Below, piece by piece: positions 16,590 through 24,530 of a stretch of DNA of 47,590 nucleotides (the stretch's first letter is position 1; the number at the start of each line of letters is the position of its first letter). Where the stretch lies: assembly GCA_045604025.1 (NCBI GenBank), contig JAZUNG010000124.1:1-47590 (forward strand), given 5' to 3'. The notes below the pieces were generated by a model. It was not told the DNA's origin, did no database searches, and worked only from the letters and a program-made list of their open reading frames with translations. Made by a program: the position numbers and the translations under genes. The stretch is from RGIG5612 sp045604025 (GTDB lineage Bacteria > Bacillota > Clostridia > Lachnospirales > Lachnospiraceae).

Positions 16590-19022
16590 ATGACACTTAA
16601 TGAATTAAAGACAGGCGATACAGGGATCATCACGGAAGTGGCAGGAGAGGGAGCGCTCAGGCAGCATCTGTTGGACATGGGAGTGATCCCCGGAGCAAAG
16701 GTTACCATAATCAAATTTGCGCCCATGGGAGATCCGGTGGAAGTCCGGATACATGGGTATGAACTGACTATGCGTCTGGATGACGCAAAGAAGATAGAAG
16801 TAGTAGCAAAGGACCACCACGGAGAAGGTCATCATGGCGGGAAGCATCATGAGCACCATGGCGGTGAACACCATGAGTCAGAGCATCATCCGGACAACAG
16901 GCATGAGAATAAACATCATGTATCCAGACAGAGAAAGCAGCTGGAGCATCCTGGACTGGGTGAATCAGGCAGATTTCACGAGAAAGCCGGAGAGAATCCG
17001 GTGCCTGAAGGAACTGTTCTGACATTTGCGCTGGTAGGAAATCAGAACAGCGGCAAGACCACACTGTTCAATCAGCTGACCGGTTCCAACCAGCACGTCG
17101 GAAACTTCCCGGGAGTAACCGTAGACAGGAAGGACGGTTCCATCAGAGGCTACAGCAATACCCAGGTCACGGATCTTCCGGGTATCTATTCCATGTCTCC
17201 TTACTCCAGCGAGGAACTGGTATCGAGAGATTTCGTGCTGAAGGACAAGCCGAAGGCTATCATAGACATAGTCGATGTGACCAATATCGAGCGCAATCTG
17301 TACCTGACTATGCAGCTGCTGGAGATGGACGTACCGGTAGTTGTTGCCCTGAATATGATGGACGAACTGGTCGGAAACGGCGGTTCCGTGGATGTAAATG
17401 CCATGGAGCATATGCTGGGGACACCTGTTGTTCCTATCTCGGCCGCCAAAAAACAGGGTGTGGACGAGCTGGTAAAACACGCTGTACATATAGCGAAGTA
17501 TCAGGAGAAGCCGAAGAGACAGGACTTCTGCGGACCGGATGACAACGGCGGTGCGGTCCACCGCTGCATACACGCGGTATCACATCTGATAGAAGACCAT
17601 GCCAGAGAGGCAGGGCTGCCTTTAAAATTCGCTGCAAATAAGCTCATCGAAGGTGACCAGCTGATCCTCGAACAGCTTCAGCTGGATCAGAATGAGATAG
17701 AGACACTGGAGCATATGACTGCCCAGATGGAGAAAGAACGTGGCATGGACAGGAGTGCTGCCATGGCGGATATGAGATTCTCATATATCCAGAAGGTATG
17801 CGACAGCTGCGTGACCAAACCGCATGAGAGCAGAGAGCATATCCGCAGCCAGAAGCTTGACCAGATACTGACCGGCAAATGGACTGCGATACCGATATTT
17901 ATACTGATCATGGGGCTGGTATTCTTCCTGACATTCAACGTAATCGGAGCATTTCTTCAGGATTTGCTGGCTATGGGCATTGACGCTCTTAAAGGCGTGG
18001 TAGACAGTGCACTGGCAGCAGCGAATGTCAATGCATTTATCCACGGTCTGGTGATCGATGGTATATTTGAGGGAGTAGGAAGCGTACTGAGTTTTATCCC
18101 GATAATCGTAACTATGTTCTTCTTCTTATCGCTCCTCGAAGACAGCGGATATATCGCGAGAGTTGCCTTCTTCATGGATAAGCTTCTGAGACGTTTGGGA
18201 TTGTCTGGCAGGAGTATAGTTCCTATGCTGATCGGATTCGGATGTACGGTTCCGGCTGTCATGTCGACCAGAACTCTTCCGAGTGAGAGGGACCGCAAGA
18301 TGACGATCCTGCTGACTCCTTTTATGAGCTGTACCGCGAAGCTCCCTATATACGCGTTCTTCGTTGATGCATTTTTTATCAGATACAAAGCACTGTTCAT
18401 GATAGGTATATATCTGCTGGGCATAGTGATCAGTATCCTGATAGCTCTGATATACAAGAAAACCATGTTCAAGGGCGAGGCAGTGCCTTTCGTCATGGAG
18501 CTGCCGAATTATCGTCTTCCGAGCGTGCGAAATGTAGTTCAGCTCCTTTGGGACAAGACGAAGGATTTCCTGCAGAGGGCATTTACGGTCATACTGATCG
18601 CCTCCATCGTAGTATGGTTCCTGAAGAGTTTTGACTTCCATTTCAATATGGTTACAGATTCTCAGGGCAGCATACTGGCAGCGATAGCAGGAGTACTGGC
18701 TCCGGTATTCAAACCGGTTGGTCTGGGAGACTGGCGCATAGTTACATCTCTGATCAGCGGCTTCATGGCCAAGGAGAGCGTAGTTTCAGTACTGGGAGTA
18801 CTCTTTGGAGCAGAGGGTGGTCTGACAGCAGTCATGAGTTCATTCACTGCAGTGATCATGCTGGTATTCTCGCTTCTCTATACTCCCTGCGTGGCTGCGA
18901 TAGCAGCTATCAGAAGAGAACTCGGGCGCCTGTGGGCTCTGTATGTTGTAGTGGGCCAGTGCGTGATAGCCTGGATCGTGGCTCTGATAGTCAGGCTCAT
19001 TGGCATGGCATTTGGATTGTAA
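16590..19022 (+). CDS. feoB: FeoA-FeoB fusion, ferrous iron transporter with His-rich linker
   Basis: An 810-residue ferrous iron importer in the cytoplasmic membrane. Residues 1-73 are a FeoA SH3-like domain, which is normally a separate ~75-residue protein. Residues ~76-112 form a linker with 15 His in 37 residues, mostly as HH pairs with Gly and Glu. The FeoB GTPase domain follows: G1 is GNQNSGKTT (~147-155), G2 includes FPGVTVDRK, G3 is DLPG and G4 is NMMD. The Nramp-like membrane core begins near residue 430 and holds two gates (GFGCTVPAVMSTR and FMAKESVVSVLG). The tiny Cys-rich membrane gene after it is a usual FeoB companion. The His-rich linker could bind Fe2+ or another metal before transport. 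Confidence 0.93.
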   Translation: MTLNELKTGDTGIITEVAGEGALRQHLLDMGVIPGAKVTIIKFAPMGDPVEVRIHGYELTMRLDDAKKIEVVAKDHHGEGHHGGKHHEHHGGEHHESEHHPDNRHENKHHVSRQRKQLEHPGLGESGRFHEKAGENPVPEGTVLTFALVGNQNSGKTTLFNQLTGSNQHVGNFPGVTVDRKDGSIRGYSNTQVTDLPGIYSMSPYSSEELVSRDFVLKDKPKAIIDIVDVTNIERNLYLTMQLLEMDVPVVVALNMMDELVGNGGSVDVNAMEHMLGTPVVPISAAKKQGVDELVKHAVHIAKYQEKPKRQDFCGPDDNGGAVHRCIHAVSHLIEDHAREAGLPLKFAANKLIEGDQLILEQLQLDQNEIETLEHMTAQMEKERGMDRSAAMADMRFSYIQKVCDSCVTKPHESREHIRSQKLDQILTGKWTAIPIFILIMGLVFFLTFNVIGAFLQDLLAMGIDALKGVVDSALAAANVNAFIHGLVIDGIFEGVGSVLSFIPIIVTMFFFLSLLEDSGYIARVAFFMDKLLRRLGLSGRSIVPMLIGFGCTVPAVMSTRTLPSERDRKMTILLTPFMSCTAKLPIYAFFVDAFFIRYKALFMIGIYLLGIVISILIALIYKKTMFKGEAVPFVMELPNYRLPSVRNVVQLLWDKTKDFLQRAFTVILIASIVVWFLKSFDFHFNMVTDSQGSILAAIAGVLAPVFKPVGLGDWRIVTSLISGFMAKESVVSVLGVLFGAEGGLTAVMSSFTAVIMLVFSLLYTPCVAAIAAIRRELGRLWALYVVVGQCVIAWIVALIVRLIGMAFGL

Positions 19023-19035
19023 AGGGACATCGCGC

Positions 19036-19194
19036 ATGAATTTTTGGGACTGGTTTATACTCGGAATAATAGTAATAATAGTTGCTGCAGCTGTATTTTT
19101 CTTCTTCAGAAACAGAAAGAAGGGATGCAGCTGCGGGTGCGAAGGCTGCACAAAGAACTGCTCGGACAGGAAGCAGACCGGCTCTGGGAGGTGA
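19036..19194 (+). CDS. FeoB-associated Cys-rich membrane protein
   Basis: A 52-residue protein with one N-terminal membrane helix (residues ~5-24), a basic RNRKK stop-transfer segment and a Cys-rich tail (GCSCGCEGCTKNC) of five Cys. Small proteins of this form are commonly encoded next to feoB in Firmicutes and are thought to bind iron or help assemble the transporter. AAAGGGA lies ahead of the ATG, and the gene begins 13 bases after feoB, so it belongs to the same transcript. Confidence 0.8.
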   Translation: MNFWDWFILGIIVIIVAAAVFFFFRNRKKGCSCGCEGCTKNCSDRKQTGSGR

Positions 19195-19235
19195 CCGGAA
19201 CATATATTGAGCATATCTGCCAATAAGGAGGCGCC

Positions 19236-19733
19236 ATGAACAGAACATTTTCTTTCAGAAAACTTCTGACAGTCATACTGGTCATTGTATCGCTGCTGAT
19301 CCTTGCTACTCAGGCAGGCTGCTTTGGTGATGAAAGCAGTACACTCACTACGTATTTTGGTGATAGTACTGTGGTTGCTGCCAGGTACTATGTATCCTGG
19401 GACAGGGAAAATTATGAGTCAGAAGAACTACCGGCAGACAGGATAGATGACCTGGTGGAGAAGCTGGATTCCATGAAGCTCAAAAAACATGGCTTTCATA
19501 CGGACTACTTCTGGGGCGGAGTCTATGGGATAGAACTGGAGCTTGAGGACGGCAATTACATCACCTATGACGGGACCAAACTGGAACTGCGCAGCGCGTC
19601 CAGGGTGCAGGATAACAACAACTCAGAAAACAACCTGAGATCGACTTTTTTTGAAGTTACTGACTGTAACTACTGGAATGAAATGAAAGCATTCTTCCCA
19701 TCGATTGATGATGAGCGGATGAATGCGTGGTAA
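19236..19733 (+). CDS. Small lipoprotein of unknown function
   Basis: A 165-residue protein with a basic start, a long hydrophobic signal segment and a likely lipobox ending at QAGC (Cys28). The mature part has no family that I recognise; it is rich in Asp, Glu, Tyr and Trp and looks like a single small beta-rich domain. AAGGAGG precedes the ATG. The next gene follows closely on the same strand with its own strong ribosome binding site. Whether it belongs with the feo genes upstream cannot be decided. Confidence 0.6.
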   Translation: MNRTFSFRKLLTVILVIVSLLILATQAGCFGDESSTLTTYFGDSTVVAARYYVSWDRENYESEELPADRIDDLVEKLDSMKLKKHGFHTDYFWGGVYGIELELEDGNYITYDGTKLELRSASRVQDNNNSENNLRSTFFEVTDCNYWNEMKAFFPSIDDERMNAW

Positions 19734-19743
19734 AGGAGGGCAT

Positions 19744-20244
19744 ATGGAAAAGACATTCAGATTTGAAACACTGCCTGCCTGCGCAGATGAACTGAGATTC
19801 TGGAGCGGATATGATATGACAGACCCGTTCTGTGTAGCTGCCATGTCTGCAGCTGCATTCTGCCGGTATATGGAAGATGCAGCCGCAGGAACAGAAATGC
19901 TCAATCTCCTGAAAGGTCCCCAGCCGCTGTCTCCCAGAGAAGAACAATTCTTAAGAGACCGCAGGATGGAGGGATATTCATATGTTCCGAAGTCATATTT
20001 TGCAGGTGCAGTTCCGGAAAACAACTACACACCTGATCAGCCCTTTACAGTCACAGCTTTTGACAATCCATACAGCTATGATGCTGAGGGGTACGTGAAG
20101 GTGTTCATCAATTCCGGAGGCGCTGATACTGAGAGACCTCTGATGATGAGAAACAAGCCTTCTACCGGTGAATACTTCCTCTGGGAGTGGATGGGATTCT
20201 TAAGCGGGATCCACATGCCGGTGAAAGATGACCCCTGGGCTTAA
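19744..20244 (+). CDS. Conserved protein of unknown function (DUF6935-like)
   Basis: A 166-residue soluble protein. The PQPLSPREEQFLRDR, YVPKSYFAGA and ENNYTPDQPFTV segments resemble a family of small clostridial proteins that I recall as DUF6935, with no known role; the number is from memory and should be treated with caution. The ATG at 19744 follows AAAGGAGGG; the earlier in-frame ATG at 19723 precedes that site. Its TAA stop overlaps by four bases the stop of the convergent alcohol dehydrogenase gene, leaving no room for a terminator between them. Confidence 0.62.
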   Translation: MEKTFRFETLPACADELRFWSGYDMTDPFCVAAMSAAAFCRYMEDAAAGTEMLNLLKGPQPLSPREEQFLRDRRMEGYSYVPKSYFAGAVPENNYTPDQPFTVTAFDNPYSYDAEGYVKVFINSGGADTERPLMMRNKPSTGEYFLWEWMGFLSGIHMPVKDDPWA

Positions 20245-21401
20245 AGGCACATCCGGTAGATATTCACGATATCATCTTTTGAAAGAGACACGAATGCGTT
20301 GCCGCATGCAGGTGCGGCTTTCTCTGCCATACGCTCGAAATTCTCTTCTCCGATCCCCAATTCTGTAAGAGTTGCAGGAATCTTCATTGTGTCAAAGAAG
20401 AATTCAGAAGTCTTCTGAATAGCCTTCTTTGCGGTTTCCATGTCATCACCCTCGTCAGGAAGATCCCAGACATTGATGCCGTAAACTGCCAGCTGATGGG
20501 CGGTCTGCTCATTCAGGATATATTTCATCCAGCGTGGAGTGAGGATAGCCAGACCAACGCCATGCGTGATGTCGTAGAATGCGCTCAGTTCATGCTCCAT
20601 AGGGTGGATACACCAGTCAACTTCTGCACCTTCCTTGATCAGGCCATTGATAGCCCAGCTGGAGGCCCACATCAGATTGGCTCTGGCATCATAATCATCC
20701 GGATGCGCTAACGCCACCGGACCACATTCTATGCATGTGCGCAGGATACCCTCGGCTATGCGCGCCTGCAGTGTGACACCGGGAACATTTGTAAAGTAAT
20801 TCTCCAGAGTATGGCTCATGATATCGGCAGTTCCGGCAGCAGTCTGTCTGGCTGAAACCGAGAATGTGTATGTCGGGTCACAGATAGCTATGCGCGGTCT
20901 GAACAGGTCAGAGTGCATTCCCTTCTTGATATTTACTTCCATATTGGAGATGACGGCGTGCTGGTCCATTTCGGAACCGGTTGCGGACAGCGTAAGTACG
21001 CAGTATACCGGCAGAGTAGCTGTGATCTTCGACGAATCCATCACCTGCTCCCATACATCCCCATCGTACAAAGTTCCGGCAGCAATGGCTTTGGAAGCGT
21101 CTATTACACTGCCTCCTCCGATGGCCAGGACCATGTCTATATTATTCTCACGGCAGATCCGGATTCCTGCGCGGACGGATTCAACCTTGGGATTGGGCTC
21201 GATACCACAGTGCTCGAAGATCTCCAGGCCGGCAGCTTTCAGTATATTCATAGCTTCGTCGTAGATACCTGCCTTTTTGATGGAGCCTCCGCCGTATACC
21301 AGCAGGACTTTCTTTCCTGCTTCGGCCAGCTCACTCAGATGTGAGATCTGTCCCTTTCCAAAATACACTTTAGTATGGATATAGTGTGTGAAATTGTTCA
21401 T
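20241..21401 (-). CDS. Iron-containing alcohol dehydrogenase, YqhD/butanol dehydrogenase type
   Basis: A 386-residue Fe-type alcohol dehydrogenase, the second in this window. It has the AIGGGSVIDASKA nucleotide-binding segment (~93-105) and metal ligands Asp193, His197 (DIMSHT), His266 and His280 (ITHG). The CIHPMEHELSAFYDITHG segment is typical of the YqhD/BdhA branch, which reduces many aldehydes with NADPH. It is last in a minus-strand operon behind an MFS transporter and a GH2 glycosidase, 23 bases after the latter, with GGAGG ahead of the ATG. There it may remove an aldehyde or a sugar-derived carbonyl, or simply balance redox during sugar fermentation. Confidence 0.9.
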   Translation of the reverse strand: MNNFTHYIHTKVYFGKGQISHLSELAEAGKKVLLVYGGGSIKKAGIYDEAMNILKAAGLEIFEHCGIEPNPKVESVRAGIRICRENNIDMVLAIGGGSVIDASKAIAAGTLYDGDVWEQVMDSSKITATLPVYCVLTLSATGSEMDQHAVISNMEVNIKKGMHSDLFRPRIAICDPTYTFSVSARQTAAGTADIMSHTLENYFTNVPGVTLQARIAEGILRTCIECGPVALAHPDDYDARANLMWASSWAINGLIKEGAEVDWCIHPMEHELSAFYDITHGVGLAILTPRWMKYILNEQTAHQLAVYGINVWDLPDEGDDMETAKKAIQKTSEFFFDTMKIPATLTELGIGEENFERMAEKAAPACGNAFVSLSKDDIVNIYRMCL

Positions 21402-21424
21402 ATAAAACCTCCGTATTACAATTA

Positions 21425-23137
21425 TTATATCTGAAGCATTTCAGCAATGGCGCGCATGCGTTCTTTATGCGCCTTACAGACTGCTCTGTCGTAGGTGAGC
21501 AGTCCGTTTGTTTCATCCTCGATGTCCGAAACCTGCGTGTAGACGGCTCCGCACAGGCCTGTCTTTACTGCAGGAATGATCTCATCTCTGTATAGTCTCT
21601 CCAGCGCGTCCATATACTGACTCTGATCCCTGAAGAATCTGTATCCATAAGTCTTTGACAGGTTGAAACTGTGATCTGACAGTTTGCAGGAGTAACCGCC
21701 GAACTCTGAAAGCAGTACAGGCTTTTCGGATTCAGGTACCTGAAACTTCCTGAAATATACGTGCAGACTGGTGACGTCGCTTTCTTCCGGACGGAACCAT
21801 CCGGATGCGGTGTCGATGAATCTGGAATCATCAAGTTTCTTTAGCATCTCATAGGCCTTGTCTGCTTCAAACTGACCCCAGCCCTCATTAAATATCGTCC
21901 AGAGACAGATGCAGGGATGTTCGTGCAGCATATTGACAGTCTCCTGCATGGATCTGAGGAACATGAGCCGACAGTTAGGATCCGTATTCAGCCTGTGGTC
22001 ATTCAGCTTCTTTATACCAACAGTGGGAAGTGCTGTATCACGGAAAAATGAGTATTCTCCATTGTTGACCATGTCCTGGAAAACTATCATACCCAGCCTG
22101 TCGCAGTCATAGTAGAACTGTTCAGGCTCGACTTTGATGTGCTTTCTGAGAGTGTTGAAGCCCAGATCTTTCATGGCTAGGATGTCTTCTGCAAAGCATT
22201 CGGGAGCAGGGGGTGTGCATATCCCGTCCGGCCAGTAGCCCTGGTCAAGCAACCCGTGGAAGAAGTACGGCTGTCCGTTCAGACACAGTCTGGGGATGCC
22301 ATCTATGACCTTCGTTGACAGAGTACGCAGGGCAAAGTATGAATGCACTGTATCTGCACCTGAAATGACTGTGAATTCATAGAGTTTCGGATCATCGGGT
22401 GTCCAGTATATTGGCTCCTTTGGAGCCAGAGTGCAGTGACCATCAGTAAAAGTGATCTCGTTCTCTTCAAATATCACATGCCCTTCAGAAGGTCCGTCTA
22501 TCTCGATCCGGGCTTCTGTCAGTGAGGGAGTAATCCTGATACTGCGGATATACTCAGCAGGGACTATCTCTATCCAGACACTCTGCCAGATCCCCGAAAA
22601 TGGTGTATACCACATTCCGCCCCTCTTCAGGGTCTGTTTGCCATAGGGGAACTCTTTCCTGTTCAGATCATCTGTCACCCGGATCAACAGGGTATCTTGC
22701 TCAGACAAATCCCTGTCATTCAGAAATGAAGTGATATCGATACCGTTTCTGCCTCCGAATGTCTGTATATGCGCGGCAAACGATCCATTTACATATACAT
22801 CTGCTTCCTGATCCACCGCATCAATATGCAGCAGGACCAACTCGCCTGTGCTATGTGTTATTCCGGGAAGAGTGCGGCTGTACCACAGAGAGCTTCCTTC
22901 GGGAAAATGCTTTTCCACACCGGAGAGAGCAGATTCGACAGGAAATGGGACCCGGACTGTCTGATAAAACTGTTCGGGAACTGAACCCGAGCCAGGCGGG
23001 GTTACTGCTAGATCCCACAAACCATTAAGACAGATAAAGCTGTCTCGTCTCATCTGAGGTCTGGGATAGCTGTCCCATGGAATATCAGGGATGGTTTCGT
23101 AGCCATATGTAGTTAACTTCTGAAGTTCACTTCGCAA
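21425..23137 (-). CDS. Glycoside hydrolase family 2 (beta-galactosidase/beta-glucuronidase-like)
   Basis: A 570-residue cytoplasmic glycosidase with no signal peptide. The N-terminal part is the GH2 jelly-roll domain (ICLNGLWDLAV; GSSLWYSRTL), followed by an Ig-like domain and a TIM barrel. The acid/base Glu is in TIFNEGWGQFE (~residue 417) and the nucleophile Glu in LLSEFGGY (~478). It is short for GH2, lacking extra C-terminal domains. The start is a TTG at 23137, because AAAGGAG lies upstream at normal spacing and no ATG fits. The start overlaps the end of the MFS gene by 11 bases, so the transported glycoside is very likely its substrate. The sugar specificity is not clear. Confidence 0.88.
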   Translation of the reverse strand: MRSELQKLTTYGYETIPDIPWDSYPRPQMRRDSFICLNGLWDLAVTPPGSGSVPEQFYQTVRVPFPVESALSGVEKHFPEGSSLWYSRTLPGITHSTGELVLLHIDAVDQEADVYVNGSFAAHIQTFGGRNGIDITSFLNDRDLSEQDTLLIRVTDDLNRKEFPYGKQTLKRGGMWYTPFSGIWQSVWIEIVPAEYIRSIRITPSLTEARIEIDGPSEGHVIFEENEITFTDGHCTLAPKEPIYWTPDDPKLYEFTVISGADTVHSYFALRTLSTKVIDGIPRLCLNGQPYFFHGLLDQGYWPDGICTPPAPECFAEDILAMKDLGFNTLRKHIKVEPEQFYYDCDRLGMIVFQDMVNNGEYSFFRDTALPTVGIKKLNDHRLNTDPNCRLMFLRSMQETVNMLHEHPCICLWTIFNEGWGQFEADKAYEMLKKLDDSRFIDTASGWFRPEESDVTSLHVYFRKFQVPESEKPVLLSEFGGYSCKLSDHSFNLSKTYGYRFFRDQSQYMDALERLYRDEIIPAVKTGLCGAVYTQVSDIEDETNGLLTYDRAVCKAHKERMRAIAEMLQI

Positions 23138-24434
23138 TAGACTTCTCCTTTTTCAGCATGCGGAAGATGATCAGCAGGACAGGGATGGTCACACAGCCTG
23201 CGATCAGCGCTGCCAGGAATATATTTGCATTCGGTATAAATGATGTCGTACCGTCAGAATTTTCGATCAGTTCAGCATTCTTCAGGACCGCTGCTCCGAT
23301 AGCAGGACCTATGATGCCAGGTATAAGTACCTGTCCTACGATACGCAGTCCCTGGAACATGCCGGCTCTGTTTTCAGGCGTATGGTCTCTGATCATGGCT
23401 CCGAATACTGCCATACCTGCCAGATATCCGCTCATCATGAAGAGTGAGCCAATAAATACCAGGACAGTCCCGCGGAATATAAACAGCAGTATATAGCCAA
23501 CTCCCAGCATGATCAGGGCAGGGATCACGGAGACTTTGAAATGGACGCGGTCATAGAACTTCCCATAGAAGAATGTGACCAGAGCCGCCACGATGATGGC
23601 AGGGGCCATGATCAGAACATAGTTGTCCATGCCCAGAGACACTTCATAGTAGAGGATCAGGTAAGGCATGAAGATCTGAATGGATATATTGAATATGGCA
23701 AAGGCCAGGAGCGATGCGTACAGAACCTTGTTTTCGCGCATCACAGACGGGCGGAAACCATAGATGATATTTGCAAAGTAACGGGAGTTTGCGGATCTGT
23801 CGATCACTGGCTCCTTCACGATAAAAAGTCCCAGTATTCCGATAACTGAAACCGATATACCGATGATCAGGAATATGCTGGTCCAGCTGGCCGGGATATC
23901 CAGGTCAAATCCCATGAAGCCGCCAAAAACGACCAGGATAGCCACCAGCGGCATCATGGCGTTGATGCCTTCGGCGCTTCCACGGTTGGTGTTGTCGGTA
24001 GAGTCTGTCAGCCATGCATTGAAGCAGGCATCATTGGCGGTGGATCCGAAGAATGTCATCACACAGTCCATGATGATGACCAGAGTCACGCCCACAGACA
24101 GGGCTGAAGCGGCAGCTGGGAACAGGGCGCTGATCACATCTGAACGTATAAAGGCGAATGAAAGAATGGTTATTCCCCAGATGATATATCCTGCGCATAT
24201 AAAGATCTTCCGTCTGCCCAGTTTGTCAGACAGCGCGCCGATAAAGATAGTTGTCAGAGTGGCAACCACGGCACTGGCTGCTACCATCAGCGATATATCG
24301 CCGGCGCTGGCACGGAACATCTTGTAGATGAACACATTGAAATACATATTTTCAACCACCCAGGCAACCTGCCCGATAAGGCTGAAAATAACCAGTGAAG
24401 TCCAGAATTTGGGAGAAAGTTTAGTCTTTGCCAC
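23127..24434 (-). CDS. MFS transporter, probable glycoside importer
   Basis: A 435-residue membrane transporter with about twelve hydrophobic segments. The GALSDKLGRRKIF loop between helices 2 and 3 is the major facilitator signature, with a weaker copy (FFYGKFYDRVHF) in the second half. It starts on a GTG at 24434 with GGAGG at 24442-24447 (minus strand). It is the first gene of the operon with the GH2 enzyme and alcohol dehydrogenase, so it probably brings in the glycoside cleaved by that enzyme. The operator-like palindrome in front suggests induction by substrate. Confidence 0.85.
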   Translation of the reverse strand: MAKTKLSPKFWTSLVIFSLIGQVAWVVENMYFNVFIYKMFRASAGDISLMVAASAVVATLTTIFIGALSDKLGRRKIFICAGYIIWGITILSFAFIRSDVISALFPAAASALSVGVTLVIIMDCVMTFFGSTANDACFNAWLTDSTDNTNRGSAEGINAMMPLVAILVVFGGFMGFDLDIPASWTSIFLIIGISVSVIGILGLFIVKEPVIDRSANSRYFANIIYGFRPSVMRENKVLYASLLAFAIFNISIQIFMPYLILYYEVSLGMDNYVLIMAPAIIVAALVTFFYGKFYDRVHFKVSVIPALIMLGVGYILLFIFRGTVLVFIGSLFMMSGYLAGMAVFGAMIRDHTPENRAGMFQGLRIVGQVLIPGIIGPAIGAAVLKNAELIENSDGTTSFIPNANIFLAALIAGCVTIPVLLIIFRMLKKEKSIAK

Positions 24435-24436
24435 GG

Positions 24437-24494
24437 CAGTTTCCTCCGAAACATAACTTGTTATGCTTATTATACTACTTCCGAAGGAAACTGC
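24437..24494 (-). promoter_or_regulatory. Promoter and operator-like palindromes of the MFS-GH2-ADH operon
   Basis: On the minus strand a perfect TATAAT (24469-24474) is followed at once by the perfect palindrome CATAACTTGTTATG (24452-24465), placed where the transcript would start. A second, longer inverted repeat surrounds both: GCAGTTTCCT at 24436-24445 matches in reverse the 10 bases at 24485-24494. The outer repeat covers the ribosome binding site. No clear -35 is seen. This is the picture of a repressor site for a sugar-induced operon; no regulator gene is adjacent. Confidence 0.55.
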
Positions 24495-24530
24495 GTATGC
24501 TTTATGATGATCTTAATAACGGAAAAGCCG

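Noticed and set aside
16965..17573. Open frame of 202 codons on the minus strand
   Set aside because: It is antisense to the FeoB GTPase domain, whose motifs are all intact on the plus strand.
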